Below, piece after piece: positions 1 through 9,176 of a stretch of DNA of 64,000 nt; within the stretch, counting starts at the first letter, position 1, and the number at the start of each line of letters is the position of its first letter. A program made the position numbers and the translations under genes. Below the pieces are notes generated by a model. It ran no database searches. It was not told the DNA's origin and saw only the letters and a program-made list of their open reading frames with translations. The stretch covers positions 3,906,001 through 3,970,000 of the forward strand of contig NZ_CP107796.1 of NCBI RefSeq assembly GCF_036345995.1. The letters run 5' to 3'. Source of the stretch: Streptomyces sp. NBC_00557. Its GTDB lineage: Bacteria > Actinomycetota > Actinomycetes > Streptomycetales > Streptomycetaceae.

Positions 1-2551
1 CGTAGTCGCCCGGGGCTGTGGCGCGGGCGGTGGTGGACGAGCCTGCGTAGGTGTAGCGCCAGTAGCCGTCCGTCGACGCCGTCACCGTGGTCTTCAGGTT
101 TCCGTAGCTGTCCGTGGTGATCGTCCTCACGGTCGTGTACGTGGACGTCCCCTTCTTGCGGAACTGCAGCGTCGCCTTCTGACCGGCGTATCCCTGGTAG
201 CCGCCGCGCGTCTCCCAGTCCGCACGGGAGAGCTTGCCGGTGATGGTGAGGGTCTTGCCCTTGGTCACCGGCTCGGGAGCGGCGTTCGCCGTCAGCAGCG
301 CGTCGCGCAGCACGGGCACCGACTCGGCGGTGTGCAGGTCGACGTGGCCCTTACCGTCCGCGGACTCGGCCCAGGCGGCCAACTTCCAGGCGCCGGCGAG
401 AGAGTTGCGGCCGAGGGTCCAGCGCGGCTGGATGTACGCGAAGGACGCCTCGCAGGTGGACGTGGTCGCGCTGGCCTTGGTGCAGGCCGCCGGCAAGGCC
501 CCGTAGAGGACGGCGTCGGGGGTGTCGTACGACCCCTTGTAGAGGTACATGTCTCCGCCGGCGATCCCCGACGGGTCGGCGGCGGTGAACTTCGCCTTGA
601 ACTCCTGCAGCGGCGCGTCGGTCAGCTCGACGGGCTTGCCCCCGTTGACCACGACGTTCGAGATGCGGGTCTCCCCCACTGTCTCGTCGCCCTGCGGCGC
701 GGGGCCCGCGAACGCCCGCGCGATGGTGCGGCGGAGTATGCCTCCCTGGTCGTCGGCGGCGGTGACGCGCAGAGAGACGAAGGAGGCGGTGGCGGGAACG
801 TCGACGGTCGCCGAGCCGTCCGACGCGACGGCCGGATCCGTCCAGGTCCTGCCGTCGTCGGTGGAGTAGGCGAGCCCGGTGATCCTCGTGTTCGCCTGCG
901 CCGCATCCGTGTTGCGGGTGGTCGCGCTCGCCTCTACCCGGACGGGACCGGCGGCCGCGCGGCCGTACTCGTCGAGCCCCGGCACACTCAGCCGGGCGTC
1001 GATCAGCGGGAGTTCGCGGCCTGCCGCGTACTCCGAGCGGAACGTCCACTCACTGCGCACGTCGGTGGACAGCCGGGAGTACGGCACACCGCGGTGGACG
1101 GTCTGGTCGAGGGTGTACGTCCCCTGCAGTGACGGCAGGCTGGACGACGTCACCGCGTCGCCTGCGCCGAGGCCGTCGGCCTGGGCGTAGGTGACACCGT
1201 CGGAGGAGGTGAGCTTGTACGAGTAGGTCGCGCGGCCGTCGCTCGCCGCGTGGCCGGCCGTGTCGCTGAAGGCGTTCGGCTCGTAGAGCCAGACCTTCCC
1301 GTAGTTCCGCTGCGAACCGCCCCGTTCCCGGCGGAGTGGCTGCAGCGGGGCCGCGCCCAGGGTCTCGCCGGCACTGGTCCCGGCGGGCAGCGTGCGGTCC
1401 GGGAGGTTCAGGCTGAGGTCGCCGGTGCCGTAGGACAGCAGTCGGCTGTAGGTGATGCCCGGGGTGGCGTACTCGGTGACCGAACCGGCGACGGGCACCG
1501 CGCTGCCGATGTAGACACCCGCCCACTCGCCGATGGAAGGGACGCTCTGCAGACTGGCCGTCGTGCGCGTACCCGGGGCCCGCACCCTCGTGATGGTCTT
1601 CGCCAGGGCCGAGGTACGGACCGTCGCGACCGGCGAGGCGGGCACGGTCGTGGTGAAGCTGTGCGTGAGGTCGTAGCGGTACGGGCTCGGCACGCTCGCC
1701 GAGGAACCCTTCCTGCCGAGCACCTCGTGCAGGCGCAGCGACACGCCGCTCACCGAGAACGGAGTGACGTACACCTTGTCGGCCCCCGAACCGGCGAAGC
1801 CCGCCAGGTCGCCGCCCGGGACGCTGATCCACACGGCGGACGCGTGCCGGGTGGCTGTGGTGTCGTCGGTGTGGATCGCGGTCTCCTTGGCCGCGCTCTG
1901 GTCGAAGGAGACCGTCGTGGCGGCCGAACCGACCGAAAAGGTACGGGTGAGCAGGTAACTCGGCTCCTGCCAGTCGTTGTGCAGCGCGACCGAGAAGTAG
2001 TCACCCGGCGGCAGCTGCACGGTCGATGAGGCGCCCGCGGTGTCGCTGTTGACGGCGTACGACGTCCAGGTGCGGCGGTTCCAGACGTAGAACAGCTTGG
2101 ACACGACGTCGGCGTGCGTGATGGTGAGCTTGACCGAGTACGCCGACGCGGCGGCGCTCGTCGTCAGGGGAACGCTCCGCGCGTCCTTGGTCCGCGCCGT
2201 CAACGGAAGTTTCGCGGTGGTCCGGTCTGCCGTGGACTTCCCGGCCGACCGCACGGACACCGTGCCCTTCACCGACGCGAAGGAGTAACGGGTGGCGCGA
2301 CCCGGGCCTTGCTCGCCCGACGTCACCCGGACGTCCCGTCCGTGGATGAGCTCGATGCGCCCGTCGGGCCCCATCGCAACGCTCCTGGTGCGCAGTGCCG
2401 CGTCCGCTGCCGGCGCTACGGCCCCTACCGTGGCCGGTCCGCTGTCCGACGCCGTCGCGGTGGGCGCGACCAGTATCGAGGCGGTCAGCGCCGCTCCGCA
2501 CAGCGCCGCCGCGGCGCGTCTTCGAACCCGCCCTGCGTGAAAAACAGACAT
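1..2551 (-). CDS. Large secreted protein with C-terminal Ig-like/DUF5707-like region (3' end outside window)
   Basis: At least 850 residues are visible; the stop lies beyond the left edge. The ATG at 2551 follows a GGGGGG ribosome site. Residues 1-35 form a signal peptide: an Arg-rich start, a hydrophobic stretch and an APTATA cleavage region. The middle is Ser/Thr-rich beta-type sequence with no catalytic motif I recognise. From about residue 627 (start ISNVVVNGG) the pattern, with a Cys pair around residue 665-680 and then [27 protein letters not shown] and [10 protein letters not shown], resembles DUF5707-type and Ig-like modules of secreted Streptomyces proteins. It probably acts outside the cell or on the wall. 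Function is not known. No operon partner is visible; the upstream neighbour faces away. Confidence 0.8.
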   Translation of the reverse strand, partial: MSVFHAGRVRRRAAAALCGAALTASILVAPTATASDSGPATVGAVAPAADAALRTRSVAMGPDGRIELIHGRDVRVTSGEQGPGRATRYSFASVKGTVSVRSAGKSTADRTTAKLPLTARTKDARSVPLTTSAAASAYSVKLTITHADVVSKLFYVWNRRTWTSYAVNSDTAGASSTVQLPPGDYFSVALHNDWQEPSYLLTRTFSVGSAATTVSFDQSAAKETAIHTDDTTATRHASAVWISVPGGDLAGFAGSGADKVYVTPFSVSGVSLRLHEVLGRKGSSASVPSPYRYDLTHSFTTTVPASPVATVRTSALAKTITRVRAPGTRTTASLQSVPSIGEWAGVYIGSAVPVAGSVTEYATPGITYSRLLSYGTGDLSLNLPDRTLPAGTSAGETLGAAPLQPLRRERGGSQRNYGKVWLYEPNAFSDTAGHAASDGRATYSYKLTSSDGVTYAQADGLGAGDAVTSSSLPSLQGTYTLDQTVHRGVPYSRLSTDVRSEWTFRSEYAAGRELPLIDARLSVPGLDEYGRAAAGPVRVEASATTRNTDAAQANTRITGLAYSTDDGRTWTDPAVASDGSATVDVPATASFVSLRVTAADDQGGILRRTIARAFAGPAPQGDETVGETRISNVVVNGGKPVELTDAPLQEFKAKFTAADPSGIAGGDMYLYKGSYDTPDAVLYGALPAACTKASATTSTCEASFAYIQPRWTLGRNSLAGAWKLAAWAESADGKGHVDLHTAESVPVLRDALLTANAAPEPVTKGKTLTITGKLSRADWETRGGYQGYAGQKATLQFRKKGTSTYTTVRTITTDSYGNLKTTVTASTDGYWRYTYAGSSTTARATAPGDY

Positions 2552-2715
2552 CAATTGCCCCCCTGACTGTTTCCTCTGGGACCGCCCGCAGCGCATCTGT
2601 CGCGTCTGCCGCGGGGAACGGTCGGCTCACTGCGGCAGGACAGTTGACCTGCCGGGCAAAGATCAGCAGCATACGCCTGTGATCAGGCATCATCCTGCGA
2701 TGGCACCGGGCCATC

Positions 2716-2940
2716 GTGGCGGCTGAACCACGGCACGATGTGCGTCGGCTGCGGGAGCGTCTTCGCGGCTACCTCTTGGCCGTGCCGGTCGGGGCCGGCT
2801 TGGCGGTCGTAGGTCACTGGTGGGTGCCCGAACCGTGGGCAGCGAGCATCGAGACCATGCTCTTCGCACTGGTCGCCTGCGTGCTCTACGGCGAGATCCG
2901 CGCCTGGCGTCTCCGTCGTATCCGCCGTGTGCCCGACTGA
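2716..2940 (+). CDS. Possible small membrane protein (74 aa)
   Basis: A short frame with a GTG start. It encodes a basic N-terminus, two hydrophobic stretches (about residues 19-36 and 43-60, the second containing IETMLFALVACVLYG) and an Arg-rich tail, so a small two-helix membrane protein is likely. Third positions are mostly G/C in the second half. There is no clear ribosome site before the GTG, which weakens the call. It is divergent from the secreted-protein gene; a 5-bp inverted repeat (GCCTG-TGAT-CAGGC, 2675-2688) lies between them. I do not recognise the family. Confidence 0.45.
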   Translation: MAAEPRHDVRRLRERLRGYLLAVPVGAGLAVVGHWWVPEPWAASIETMLFALVACVLYGEIRAWRLRRIRRVPD

Positions 2941-3162
2941 GCGACGCGCAGGGGCGGCGGTGCTTCGGCGACGCGGACGGCGAGGTCGCCTGCTTCGTGG
3001 CGGACATGCTGGTCCTGCACGAGGCAACACGGGTCCGACCCGCTCACTCCGCGGGGCACTGGTGACGTGACGGGGAACGGTCAGCGGAGCGGTCATCTGT
3101 CGGGGCGGGAGGACAGCCGCTGCCCAACTCGCCCCGGCTGTCGGTGCTTCGGCGTGTGCGGC

Positions 3163-3780
3163 TCAGCCTCGTTCGATCGTGCGCTGTGCGGCTTCGGTGA
3201 GTGTCGTCGCCGTGCGCACCGCGCTGGCGATGGCGTCCTCGGCGTCGAGGCCGCACAGGTCGGTGAGGGAGAAGAGGGCTTCCGCGGAGACGACCACGGC
3301 GAGGTCCCGCTTGAGCTGGGCGAGGGCTTCCGGGTCCGTCGCGCCCAGGGTGTCCTCCAGCGGGCGGAGCGCGAGGTCGATCAGGCCGAAGCGCACACCG
3401 GGCCGGGCGGTCGCCGTCTCGGGGCGGGTGATGGTGGCCGCGATCACGGCGCGCACCGCTCCCTGCCGGAGAAGTATTCCGCGCAACAGGAACTCGCAGG
3501 CGAAGGCGACCCGTTCGACGGGGTCGGTGGAGTCCGCGACCGGCGCGAGCGCCTCGGCGGGCGGCGGCCAGGCGCCGGCCAGGGCCTCACTGATCAGCGA
3601 GGGCAGATCGGGGAAGTAGCGGTAGGCGGTGGCCTCGGAAACCAGGGCCGCGCGCGCGATCGCGGGCATGGTCACCTCGCCACCCATGCCGATGAGTTCG
3701 CGGGCGGCTTCGAGGATCGCCGTACGTGTGCGCTTCTTCTGATTGGTGCGGCCGCCGGTGGCCGTCCGCGTCGTCGCCAC
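3163..3780 (-). CDS. TetR-family transcriptional regulator
   Basis: 205 residues, the usual TetR length. Residues 17-62 form the HTH: RTAILEAAREL, then MPAIARAALVSEATAYRYFPDLPSLI with the conserved YRYF recognition helix. The remainder is a helical ligand-binding region with no known ligand. It is transcribed divergently from the cupin gene. The intergenic region carries two palindromes made of GAGAG/CTCTC half-sites, one near its own predicted -10 (GATAAT, 3825-3820) and one just after the cupin promoter. It probably represses itself and the cupin-hydrolase unit, as TetR proteins beside divergent enzymes usually do. Confidence 0.93.
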   Translation of the reverse strand: MATTRTATGGRTNQKKRTRTAILEAARELIGMGGEVTMPAIARAALVSEATAYRYFPDLPSLISEALAGAWPPPAEALAPVADSTDPVERVAFACEFLLRGILLRQGAVRAVIAATITRPETATARPGVRFGLIDLALRPLEDTLGATDPEALAQLKRDLAVVVSAEALFSLTDLCGLDAEDAIASAVRTATTLTEAAQRTIERG

Positions 3781-3833
3781 GCGTGCGTCTCCTTTCCTGT
3801 CCCGCCCTTGCGCCGGAAGATTATCACTGACTG

Positions 3834-3905
3834 CTCTCGTTGTGAGAGTGCACTTGCATGACGAGAGTCTGCCCCTCTAGTCTGCTTCGTGAGAGTTCGC
3901 TCTCA
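3834..3905. promoter_or_regulatory. Divergent promoter region with two TetR-type operators
   Basis: CTCTC-gttgt-GAGAG lies at 3834-3848 and TGAGAG-TTCG-CTCTCA, a perfect 16-bp palindrome, at 3890-3905. Rightward promoter candidates are TTGCAT (3854-3859) and TAGTCT (3878-3883) with an 18-nt spacer, which places the second palindrome over the start point. The leftward -10 candidate is GATAAT (3825-3820), with the first palindrome at its -35 side. A further GAGAG at 3863-3867 may be a half-site. Assignment to the adjacent TetR is inference. Confidence 0.6.
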
Positions 3906-3920
3906 TGAAAGGGGACGGCG

Positions 3921-4379
3921 ATGACCGAGGTTTCCGTGGTCGGTCCGGACGACGGCGAGACGATCCGTCTGGGCCCGGCGCAGATCCGCATCCTTGAGGA
4001 CGGCAGCACCACCGGGCACCGTCTCGGCATGGCCGAGATCACCCTCGCCCCGCACACCCAGGGACCCCCGCAGCACCGCCACGCCCAGCACGACGAGGGC
4101 TTCTACGTGGTCTCCGGCACCGTGCACTTCACCGTCGGTGAGACGACCCATGTCGCGCCGCCCGGCACCCTCGTGATGGTCCCGCCCGGCGCCCCGCACA
4201 CGTTCGCCAACGCCGGCGACGAGCCGGCGGTGATGATCAACACCTTCACGCCCGACCTGTACGTGCAGTACTTCCGCGACCTGCGCGACATGGTCGCCGC
4301 CGGCCAGGAGCCGACCCCGCAGGCGACCGTCCAGGTCATGGGCCGGTACGCCACCGTGCCGGCGACCGACTACGCCTGA
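3921..4379 (+). CDS. Cupin-domain protein
   Basis: 152 residues, ATG start, with AAAGGGG about 7 nt upstream. It is a single small beta-barrel cupin: the first motif is PQHRHAQHDEGFYVVSG (His, His and Glu metal ligands) and the second PPGAPHTFANAGDEPA with the third His. The substrate cannot be told from sequence; such proteins include quercetinase-like dioxygenases, isomerases and binding proteins. It is followed after 81 bp by an alpha/beta hydrolase on the same strand, and both probably answer to the divergent TetR. Confidence 0.88.
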   Translation: MTEVSVVGPDDGETIRLGPAQIRILEDGSTTGHRLGMAEITLAPHTQGPPQHRHAQHDEGFYVVSGTVHFTVGETTHVAPPGTLVMVPPGAPHTFANAGDEPAVMINTFTPDLYVQYFRDLRDMVAAGQEPTPQATVQVMGRYATVPATDYA

Positions 4380-4460
4380 CGGCCCGCGTCCGTCACACCC
4401 GTCAACCCCGTCTCGGACACCGCCGTAACCCCGTCGTCAGACACCCCCTTGGAGACTTGC

Positions 4461-5279
4461 ATGACGAGTACGAACCGTGCGATCACTCTCACCCTCGACG
4501 CCGGTGACGTCGATCTGAGCTTCACCGTCGACGAGCGGGGCAAGGGGCACCCCTTCCTGCTCCTGCACGGCGGTGGCGGTCCGCAGACCGTCACGGGGTT
4601 CGCGGGGCTCCTGGCCGGGCAGCGGCCGGCGCGGGTCATCACCCCCGTCCACCCCGGTTTCGGCGGCACCGCCCGGCCCGACTGGCTGACCGACGTGCCC
4701 ACGCTCGCCCAGGTCTACGGACGGCTGCTGGAGGAACTCGGCCTGGAGGACGTCACCGTCGTCGGCAACTCCATAGGCGGCTGGATCGCCGCCGAGATCG
4801 CCCTGCTCGGCGGCGACCGGATCGGCGGGGTCGTCCTCGTCAACGCCGTCGGCATCCAGGTCCCCGGCCACCCGGTCGCCGATCCCTTCGCCCTGACGCC
4901 CGCCGAGCTGTCCGCTCTCTCCTTCCACGACGCCGACAGGTTCCGCATCGACCCGAGCACGTTCTCCGCCGAGCAGCGTGCCACCGCGGCCGCCAACCGG
5001 GCCGCGCTGCAGGTCTATTCGGGTCCGCACGCCATGGCCGACCCCACGCTGCGCGAGCGCCTGGCCAAGGTCACGGTCCCCGTCCTCGTCGCGTGGGGCG
5101 AGAGCGACCAGGTCGCCGACACCGAGTACGGACGTGCGTACGCCGCCGCCGTCCCCGGCGCCGAGTTCGAGATCCTTCCCCGCACCGGTCACATGCCCCA
5201 GATCGAGACCCCCGGGCAACTCCTCACCACGGTCTGGGACTTCGCCGAAGCCCACACCAACCACCGGCCGGCCCGCTGA
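4461..5279 (+). CDS. Alpha/beta-fold hydrolase
   Basis: 272 residues from the ATG at 4461, chosen because GGAG lies 7 nt upstream; the in-frame TTG at 4449 overlaps that site. The oxyanion motif is HGGGG and the nucleophile elbow is GNSIGGW with the catalytic Ser. The acid is the Asp in WGESDQVAD and the base the His in RTGHMPQIE. It belongs to the esterase / C-C hydrolase class (MhpC-like); the substrate is unknown. It is probably co-transcribed with the cupin gene, suggesting one small catabolic or detoxifying unit under TetR control. Confidence 0.9.
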   Translation: MTSTNRAITLTLDAGDVDLSFTVDERGKGHPFLLLHGGGGPQTVTGFAGLLAGQRPARVITPVHPGFGGTARPDWLTDVPTLAQVYGRLLEELGLEDVTVVGNSIGGWIAAEIALLGGDRIGGVVLVNAVGIQVPGHPVADPFALTPAELSALSFHDADRFRIDPSTFSAEQRATAAANRAALQVYSGPHAMADPTLRERLAKVTVPVLVAWGESDQVADTEYGRAYAAAVPGAEFEILPRTGHMPQIETPGQLLTTVWDFAEAHTNHRPAR

Positions 5280-5342
5280 CCCGGAGATGTGGCTTCCGGA
5301 CGCGGCTGCAACGACCGCCGTACGGCCCTGCAGCCGGCCTGT

Positions 5343-5474
5343 TCAGATCGGTCGGTGGCGTCGGCGGACTCCCGCCTGCTCTGCGAGGTGGCCGGTGCCG
5401 CCGAGGACGATCACCTGAAAGGCCGCACGGACGTAGGCGGTCACGAAGCGGGAGATCCTGCGGGTGCTGCGCAT
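5343..5474 (-). CDS. Possible small protein (43 aa)
   Basis: An ATG at 5474 with an AGGAAGG ribosome site about 10 nt upstream opens a 43-codon frame whose third positions are nearly all G or C. The product is basic at both ends around a short hydrophobic core (FQVIVLGGTGHL). It lies just downstream of, and on the same strand as, the DUF4232 lipoprotein gene. I recognise no family; it may be a real small protein or the start of an eroded gene. Confidence 0.35.
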   Translation of the reverse strand: MRSTRRISRFVTAYVRAAFQVIVLGGTGHLAEQAGVRRRHRPI

Positions 5475-5531
5475 GGTGGGTCGCCTTCCTGCTCGAATCC
5501 GGGGGCTGGTCCTTCAAGGGGTGCTGAGCCG

Positions 5532-6248
5532 TCACCACTGGACGGCGTCGTCCATCGACTGCTGCCAGTACGTGACCTTGAGCGAGTCGTCGACGTAGAC
5601 GCCCTTCGCGGGCAGCGAGGGGTGAGCGCTCGTGCCGACGCTCTCGTTGCCGGAACGGCCGTGGAAACTGACCGTCAGGGAGTTCACGGTGTGGCCGTTC
5701 GTGCCGCTGCCGTCCGTGGCGGACAGGTTCACGGAGGCATAGCCGGACTCGCCCGGCCCGAGCGCGACGACCGCCTGCGGCTGCGATGCCTCGATGACCG
5801 GGGGCACCGCCTGCGCCTCGCCGAAGCGGACGGCCGGGTAGCCGTAGAGATAGCAGGGGACGCTGCCGGTGTTGGTCACGGTGAGCAGCATGTGGTTCAC
5901 CGGGCGGTTCAGTGGGGCCGCGACCGTCCTGGTGTTGGCGCCCTCGCAGGTGACCGGCTTGCCGGAGGGGACGCGCGCCTTCGACGCAGACGCGCCCGCG
6001 GCGGGCCGTGCCGTGCCGGTGGTGCCCCCGGCCTGCGGGGAGGAGGAGCCGGCGCCGGAAGAACCGGAAGAAGGGGCGGCGGAAGAAGGCGCGGTGGTGG
6101 GGGAGTTCGGCGTCGCGGTGGCCGGCGTCGGGGCGTCCGACGCGTGGACGCCTGTTCCGTCCTCGCACGCGGTCAGGGAGAGCGCGGCGAGAACGGCGGT
6201 CGCGGCGGCGGCGACGAGACGGGCGCGGGTGGTGCGGAGGCTGGACAT
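5532..6248 (-). CDS. DUF4232-domain lipoprotein
   Basis: 238 residues. The ATG at 6248 has a GAAGGGG stretch upstream. A lipoprotein signal ends in LTAC (Cys28), then a Ser/Thr/Pro/Ala-rich spacer to about residue 90. The C-terminal DUF4232 domain follows: a Cys in VTCEGANTR, then NHMLLTVTNTGSVPCYLYGYPAVRF, which matches the small beta-sandwich found in many secreted actinobacterial lipoproteins. It should sit on the outer face of the membrane. It is divergent from a membrane-anchored XRE regulator whose own C-terminal domain is also extracellular-looking, so a shared envelope role is possible but not proven. Confidence 0.88.
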   Translation of the reverse strand: MSSLRTTRARLVAAAATAVLAALSLTACEDGTGVHASDAPTPATATPNSPTTAPSSAAPSSGSSGAGSSSPQAGGTTGTARPAAGASASKARVPSGKPVTCEGANTRTVAAPLNRPVNHMLLTVTNTGSVPCYLYGYPAVRFGEAQAVPPVIEASQPQAVVALGPGESGYASVNLSATDGSGTNGHTVNSLTVSFHGRSGNESVGTSAHPSLPAKGVYVDDSLKVTYWQQSMDDAVQW

Positions 6249-6434
6249 GCGGGCTTGCCCCTTCGGTGTTCGGGTGCGGTGATGATTGGATGGCCGAAGC
6301 TTGTGAGGTGATCCGTCCCGGCCGCCACGCACAGCGGGCAGTTGGGGATGCTGGAACACCGAAACAGGCTGTGACCAGGGGGAACGCGGTGCGCCTGGAA
6401 CGCACGGCTGGAACACGAGGGGACGGGGAACGGG

Positions 6435-7835
6435 GTGTCGGGGACGACTGGGGCCGGGGGGACGGAGGCGTTCGCCCGGCTGCTGCGGGAGCTCAAGGAC
6501 CGCTCGGGGCTCAGCTACGGGGCGCTTGCCCAGCGGATGCACATGAGCACGTCGACGCTGCACCGCTACTGCAACGGCACGGCGGTGCCCGTCGAGTACG
6601 CACCCGTGGAGCGCCTCGCGCGGGTCTGCCGGGCGACCCCGCAGGAGCTGGTGGAACTGCACCGGCGCTGGATCCTGGCCGACGCGGCACGAACGCGAGG
6701 AAACAAGGGGCCGGGAAGCGGGGGGACGGGAGGCAAGGGAGCGGACAAGGGCGCGGGGACGGATGCGGCTCAGCAAGCCGGCTCCGCCGGTTCCGCTGAT
6801 GCCGGTTCCGACGATGCCCTTGACGCCGTGGAGGCCGCAGAGAGCGACGGCGAGAACAGTGGGCCGGTCGTCGTCGACGTGCCCCGCACGCTCGCGCCGC
6901 CGCAGCGTCCCCGCCCTCCCCGTGGTCGCCGTACCGTACTGGTCGCCTGCGTCGCGGCGGCCGCCGTGCTGGGAGCCGTCGTGTTCACCGTGCGCCCGAT
7001 GCTCGGTGGCGGGAACGGCACCGAGGATCAGCAGGCGGCCGGTGCCCCCGCCAGGGCCACCGGCACGGCGGGCGCCGGGAAGGCGTCCGCCTCGCCGTCC
7101 CCGAGCGTGAAGGGACACAAGCCGTCCGCATCGGCCTCCGCCTCCGCCACCGCGTCCGAGGGGGCGGCCGAGCCGGGTACGGCCCAGGGCGGCAGGCAGG
7201 GCGGGGCCCGGCGCGCCGACGGCGGGGCCACCGGAGCCGTACCGCTCACCGTCGGCATCCGTCCCTACGTCTACGACGACCCGTGCAGCCAGCACTTCCT
7301 CGTCGACAGCGAACCCGGGCAGGTCGGCCCGCCGGCGCCGAACGAGCAGGACGCCCCGCGCTGGGCCGCCGCGTACGGGGCGGTGTCCTCGGGCGAACAG
7401 CGGGTCGCCCTCACCGTCCAGGGCACCGGCGAGGAGACCGTGGTCCTGGAGGCGTTGCACGTGCGCGTCCTCTCCAAGGGCGCGCCGCTCGCCTGGAACG
7501 ACTACTCGATGGGCGTCGGCTGCGGCGGCGGTGTCGACACCAAGTCGTTCGACATCGACCTCGACAACGGCAGCCCCACGGTCACCGTCAAGAACGGCCA
7601 GCGCGACTTCCCGTACAAGGTCAGCGAGTCCGACCCGGAGGTCTTCTACGTCACCGCCCACACCAAGGCGCACGACGTGCGGTGGGACCTCACCCTCGAC
7701 TGGTCCAGCGGCGGCCGCCACGGCACCGTCCACATCGACGACAAGGGCACCCCGTTCCACACCAGCGCCGACGTGAACCGCCCGGGGTACGACTACCCGC
7801 TGGGCGGCAGCGAGTGGATCAGAAGGGACGGCTGA
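6435..7835 (+). CDS. XRE-family HTH protein with one membrane segment and an external domain
   Basis: 466 residues, GTG start. Residues 11-66 are an HTH (LSYGALAQRMHMSTSTLHRYCNGTAVP). A Gly/Ala/Ser-rich linker leads to a single membrane helix (VLVACVAAAAVLGAVVFTV, about residues 166-186). A second low-complexity linker follows, then a globular domain from about residue 270 with paired Cys residues (DDPCSQHFL and GVGCGGGVD). The architecture suggests cytoplasmic DNA binding coupled to an external sensing domain. It is common in Streptomyces, but signal and targets are unknown. Divergent from the DUF4232 lipoprotein gene. Confidence 0.88.
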   Translation: MSGTTGAGGTEAFARLLRELKDRSGLSYGALAQRMHMSTSTLHRYCNGTAVPVEYAPVERLARVCRATPQELVELHRRWILADAARTRGNKGPGSGGTGGKGADKGAGTDAAQQAGSAGSADAGSDDALDAVEAAESDGENSGPVVVDVPRTLAPPQRPRPPRGRRTVLVACVAAAAVLGAVVFTVRPMLGGGNGTEDQQAAGAPARATGTAGAGKASASPSPSVKGHKPSASASASATASEGAAEPGTAQGGRQGGARRADGGATGAVPLTVGIRPYVYDDPCSQHFLVDSEPGQVGPPAPNEQDAPRWAAAYGAVSSGEQRVALTVQGTGEETVVLEALHVRVLSKGAPLAWNDYSMGVGCGGGVDTKSFDIDLDNGSPTVTVKNGQRDFPYKVSESDPEVFYVTAHTKAHDVRWDLTLDWSSGGRHGTVHIDDKGTPFHTSADVNRPGYDYPLGGSEWIRRDG

Positions 7836-7969
7836 CGAGATCGGCCCGCCGCCGATTTTCGCCGCATCCCGTCGTGAAACGCCAGGTCAGCGGACCGGCG
7901 CGGTGGCTGCCGTGTGGATCTGTGCCGACGGCCACACCAAACGGGTCGCAGATGGGCTCATACTGAGTC

Positions 7970-8191
7970 ATGACAAAGCCTGCTGCGCCCAAGCGTCACC
8001 TGCCCACGAGCCCCTTCAAGGCCCCGGTAGCACCGGTTCCCAAGCACTTCGTCGTGGGCGACCAGGTCACGCACGACGTGTACGGCCTCGGCCGCGTGAT
8101 CGGCATGGAGGAGGGCGTCGCGGCGCTCGTGGACTTCGGCTCGGCGCAGATGCGGATCCTGAGCCCCTACGCCAAGATGACCAAGCTGTAG
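7970..8191 (+). CDS. Small conserved protein with CarD/Tudor-like barrel pattern (73 aa)
   Basis: 73 residues from the ATG at 7970; no good ribosome site precedes it, so it may be translated from a very short leader. The core, FVVGDQVTHDVYGLGRVIGMEEGVAALVDFG, has the pattern of small SH3/Tudor-like barrels such as those of CarD and UvrD C-terminal segments. I recognise it as a conserved Streptomyces small protein of unknown role. It is followed on the same strand by another small frame and then the cold-shock gene. Confidence 0.75.
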   Translation: MTKPAAPKRHLPTSPFKAPVAPVPKHFVVGDQVTHDVYGLGRVIGMEEGVAALVDFGSAQMRILSPYAKMTKL

Positions 8192-8264
8192 GACCGCCGT
8201 GTCCGGTCGGGACACGCCCAGGACCCCTTCGGGTACCTGACACGAAAGAGAGCCCCCCATCGAA

Positions 8265-8474
8265 GTGACGTCACTGTTCTCCGCGCTGGAAGAGCAGCCC
8301 CGCTCTTCCGCCGCGGCATCGCCGCGCCCGGCGACCAACCCCTTCCAGGCCCCCGACTTCGTCCCTGACTCCGGGTACGGCGAGACCTCGCCGCTCGCGG
8401 GCTCGCAGGAGTCCGGCTCGAGCCTGCGTGCGGCACAGGCCGAGGCAGCCCGGCGGGCGGACCGCAACGGCTGA
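8265..8474 (+). CDS. Small hydrophilic protein (69 aa), unknown function
   Basis: GTG start with a purine-rich GAAAGAGAG stretch upstream. The protein is low complexity, rich in Ser, Ala, Pro and Glu, and ends in an Ala/Arg-rich helix. It has no membrane segment or signal peptide. Third positions are mostly G/C, supporting coding. It sits 73 bp after the CarD/Tudor-like small gene and could be co-transcribed. Family not recognised. Confidence 0.55.
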   Translation: MTSLFSALEEQPRSSAAASPRPATNPFQAPDFVPDSGYGETSPLAGSQESGSSLRAAQAEAARRADRNG

Positions 8475-8606
8475 ACGGCACCGTCGTCCCCGCGGCGTTC
8501 ACCGGCCGGGGCCGCGAAAATCTGACTCCGCCGCGACAGAAATACCCACCGCGGCGGAACAGGAATTACCGGACGCCAACCGCAACGCATCGCCGTTTCC
8601 GTTCGG

Positions 8607-8755
8607 CCTGTGTTAGCGTGGCGGCAGTTGCAGTTTTGGTTGCCAGAGATTTTTTTCTTTGCAGAGCTTTCCGGAACCTTCCGGAGGGGTGATCATCGCG
8701 GCGACTCGGCTCCGCAGAGTGCGGGTCCGGCACTGCCCCCCAAGGGAGATTCATT
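8607..8755 (+). promoter_or_regulatory. Cold-shock gene promoter and structured 5' leader, copy 1
   Basis: CCTGTGTTAGCGTG (8607-8620) contains the likely -10 TAGCGT (8614-8619). The predicted leader of about 130 nt includes a U-rich tract, then TCCGGA-acct-TCCGGA (8670-8685), a 6-bp stem with a 4-nt loop, and the ribosome site AAGGGAGA. The same block recurs upstream of the second cold-shock gene at 13112-13274. Confidence 0.65.
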
Positions 8756-8962
8756 ATGGCATCTGGCACCGTGAAGTGGTTCAACGCGGAAAAGGGCTTC
8801 GGCTTCATCGAGCAGGACGGCGGCGGCGCTGACGTGTTCGCCCACTACTCGAACATCATCAGCAACGGTGGCTTCCGCGAGCTTCAGGAAGGCCAGAAGG
8901 TGAGCTTCGACGTCACGCAGGGCCAGAAGGGCCCGCAGGCCGAGAACATCGTTCCCGCCTGA
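8756..8962 (+). CDS. Cold-shock protein, CspA family
   Basis: 68 residues, a single OB fold: [20 protein letters not shown] carries RNP-1 (KGFGFI) and ADVFAHYS carries RNP-2 (VFAHY). It binds single-stranded RNA/DNA and acts as an RNA chaperone. The ATG follows AAGGGAGA. It has a long structured leader and a strong hairpin terminator at 9012-9040. A near-identical paralogue lies at 13275, and a DEAD-box helicase follows 248 bp downstream, a pairing expected of cold-response genes. Confidence 0.96.
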   Translation: MASGTVKWFNAEKGFGFIEQDGGGADVFAHYSNIISNGGFRELQEGQKVSFDVTQGQKGPQAENIVPA

Positions 8963-9011
8963 CGCCGACGCGAAATCCGTCGCGAGCCGGCGGCTCGCGC
9001 ATCATGTGGTC

Positions 9012-9040
9012 GGGGCCCGCACTCTTGGGGTGCGGGCCCC
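9012..9040 (+). terminator. Hairpin terminator after cold-shock gene 1
   Basis: GGGGCCCGCAC (9012-9022) and GTGCGGGCCCC (9030-9040) form a perfect 11-bp stem with a 7-nt loop. There is no strong T run after it, as is common in Streptomyces. It separates the cold-shock gene from the helicase leader. Confidence 0.75.
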
Positions 9041-9176
9041 CACTCATTCACTCTGCCCGTTTCCCGGATTCCCCGGACCACGGACAGCTACGGGCCGGCA
9101 CGAAAAGGCCCGCCCTTCACTTTTTCTTCGGCTCATTCTTGCGAATCCGCATGCGGTCCTGCACCGCCGGACGGAA

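Noticed and set aside
2820..3065. Coding-like stretch downstream of the small membrane protein
   Set aside because: Part of one frame (GEVACFVADMLVLHEATR) has good third positions, but start, end and length do not support a gene. Could be a relic; not enough evidence.
5532..7760. A 742-residue reading frame on the minus strand overlapping the XRE gene
   Set aside because: Only its last 238 codons, from the ATG at 6248, are coding (lipoprotein signal and DUF4232 domain). The rest is antisense of the XRE gene and has no ribosome site or domain.
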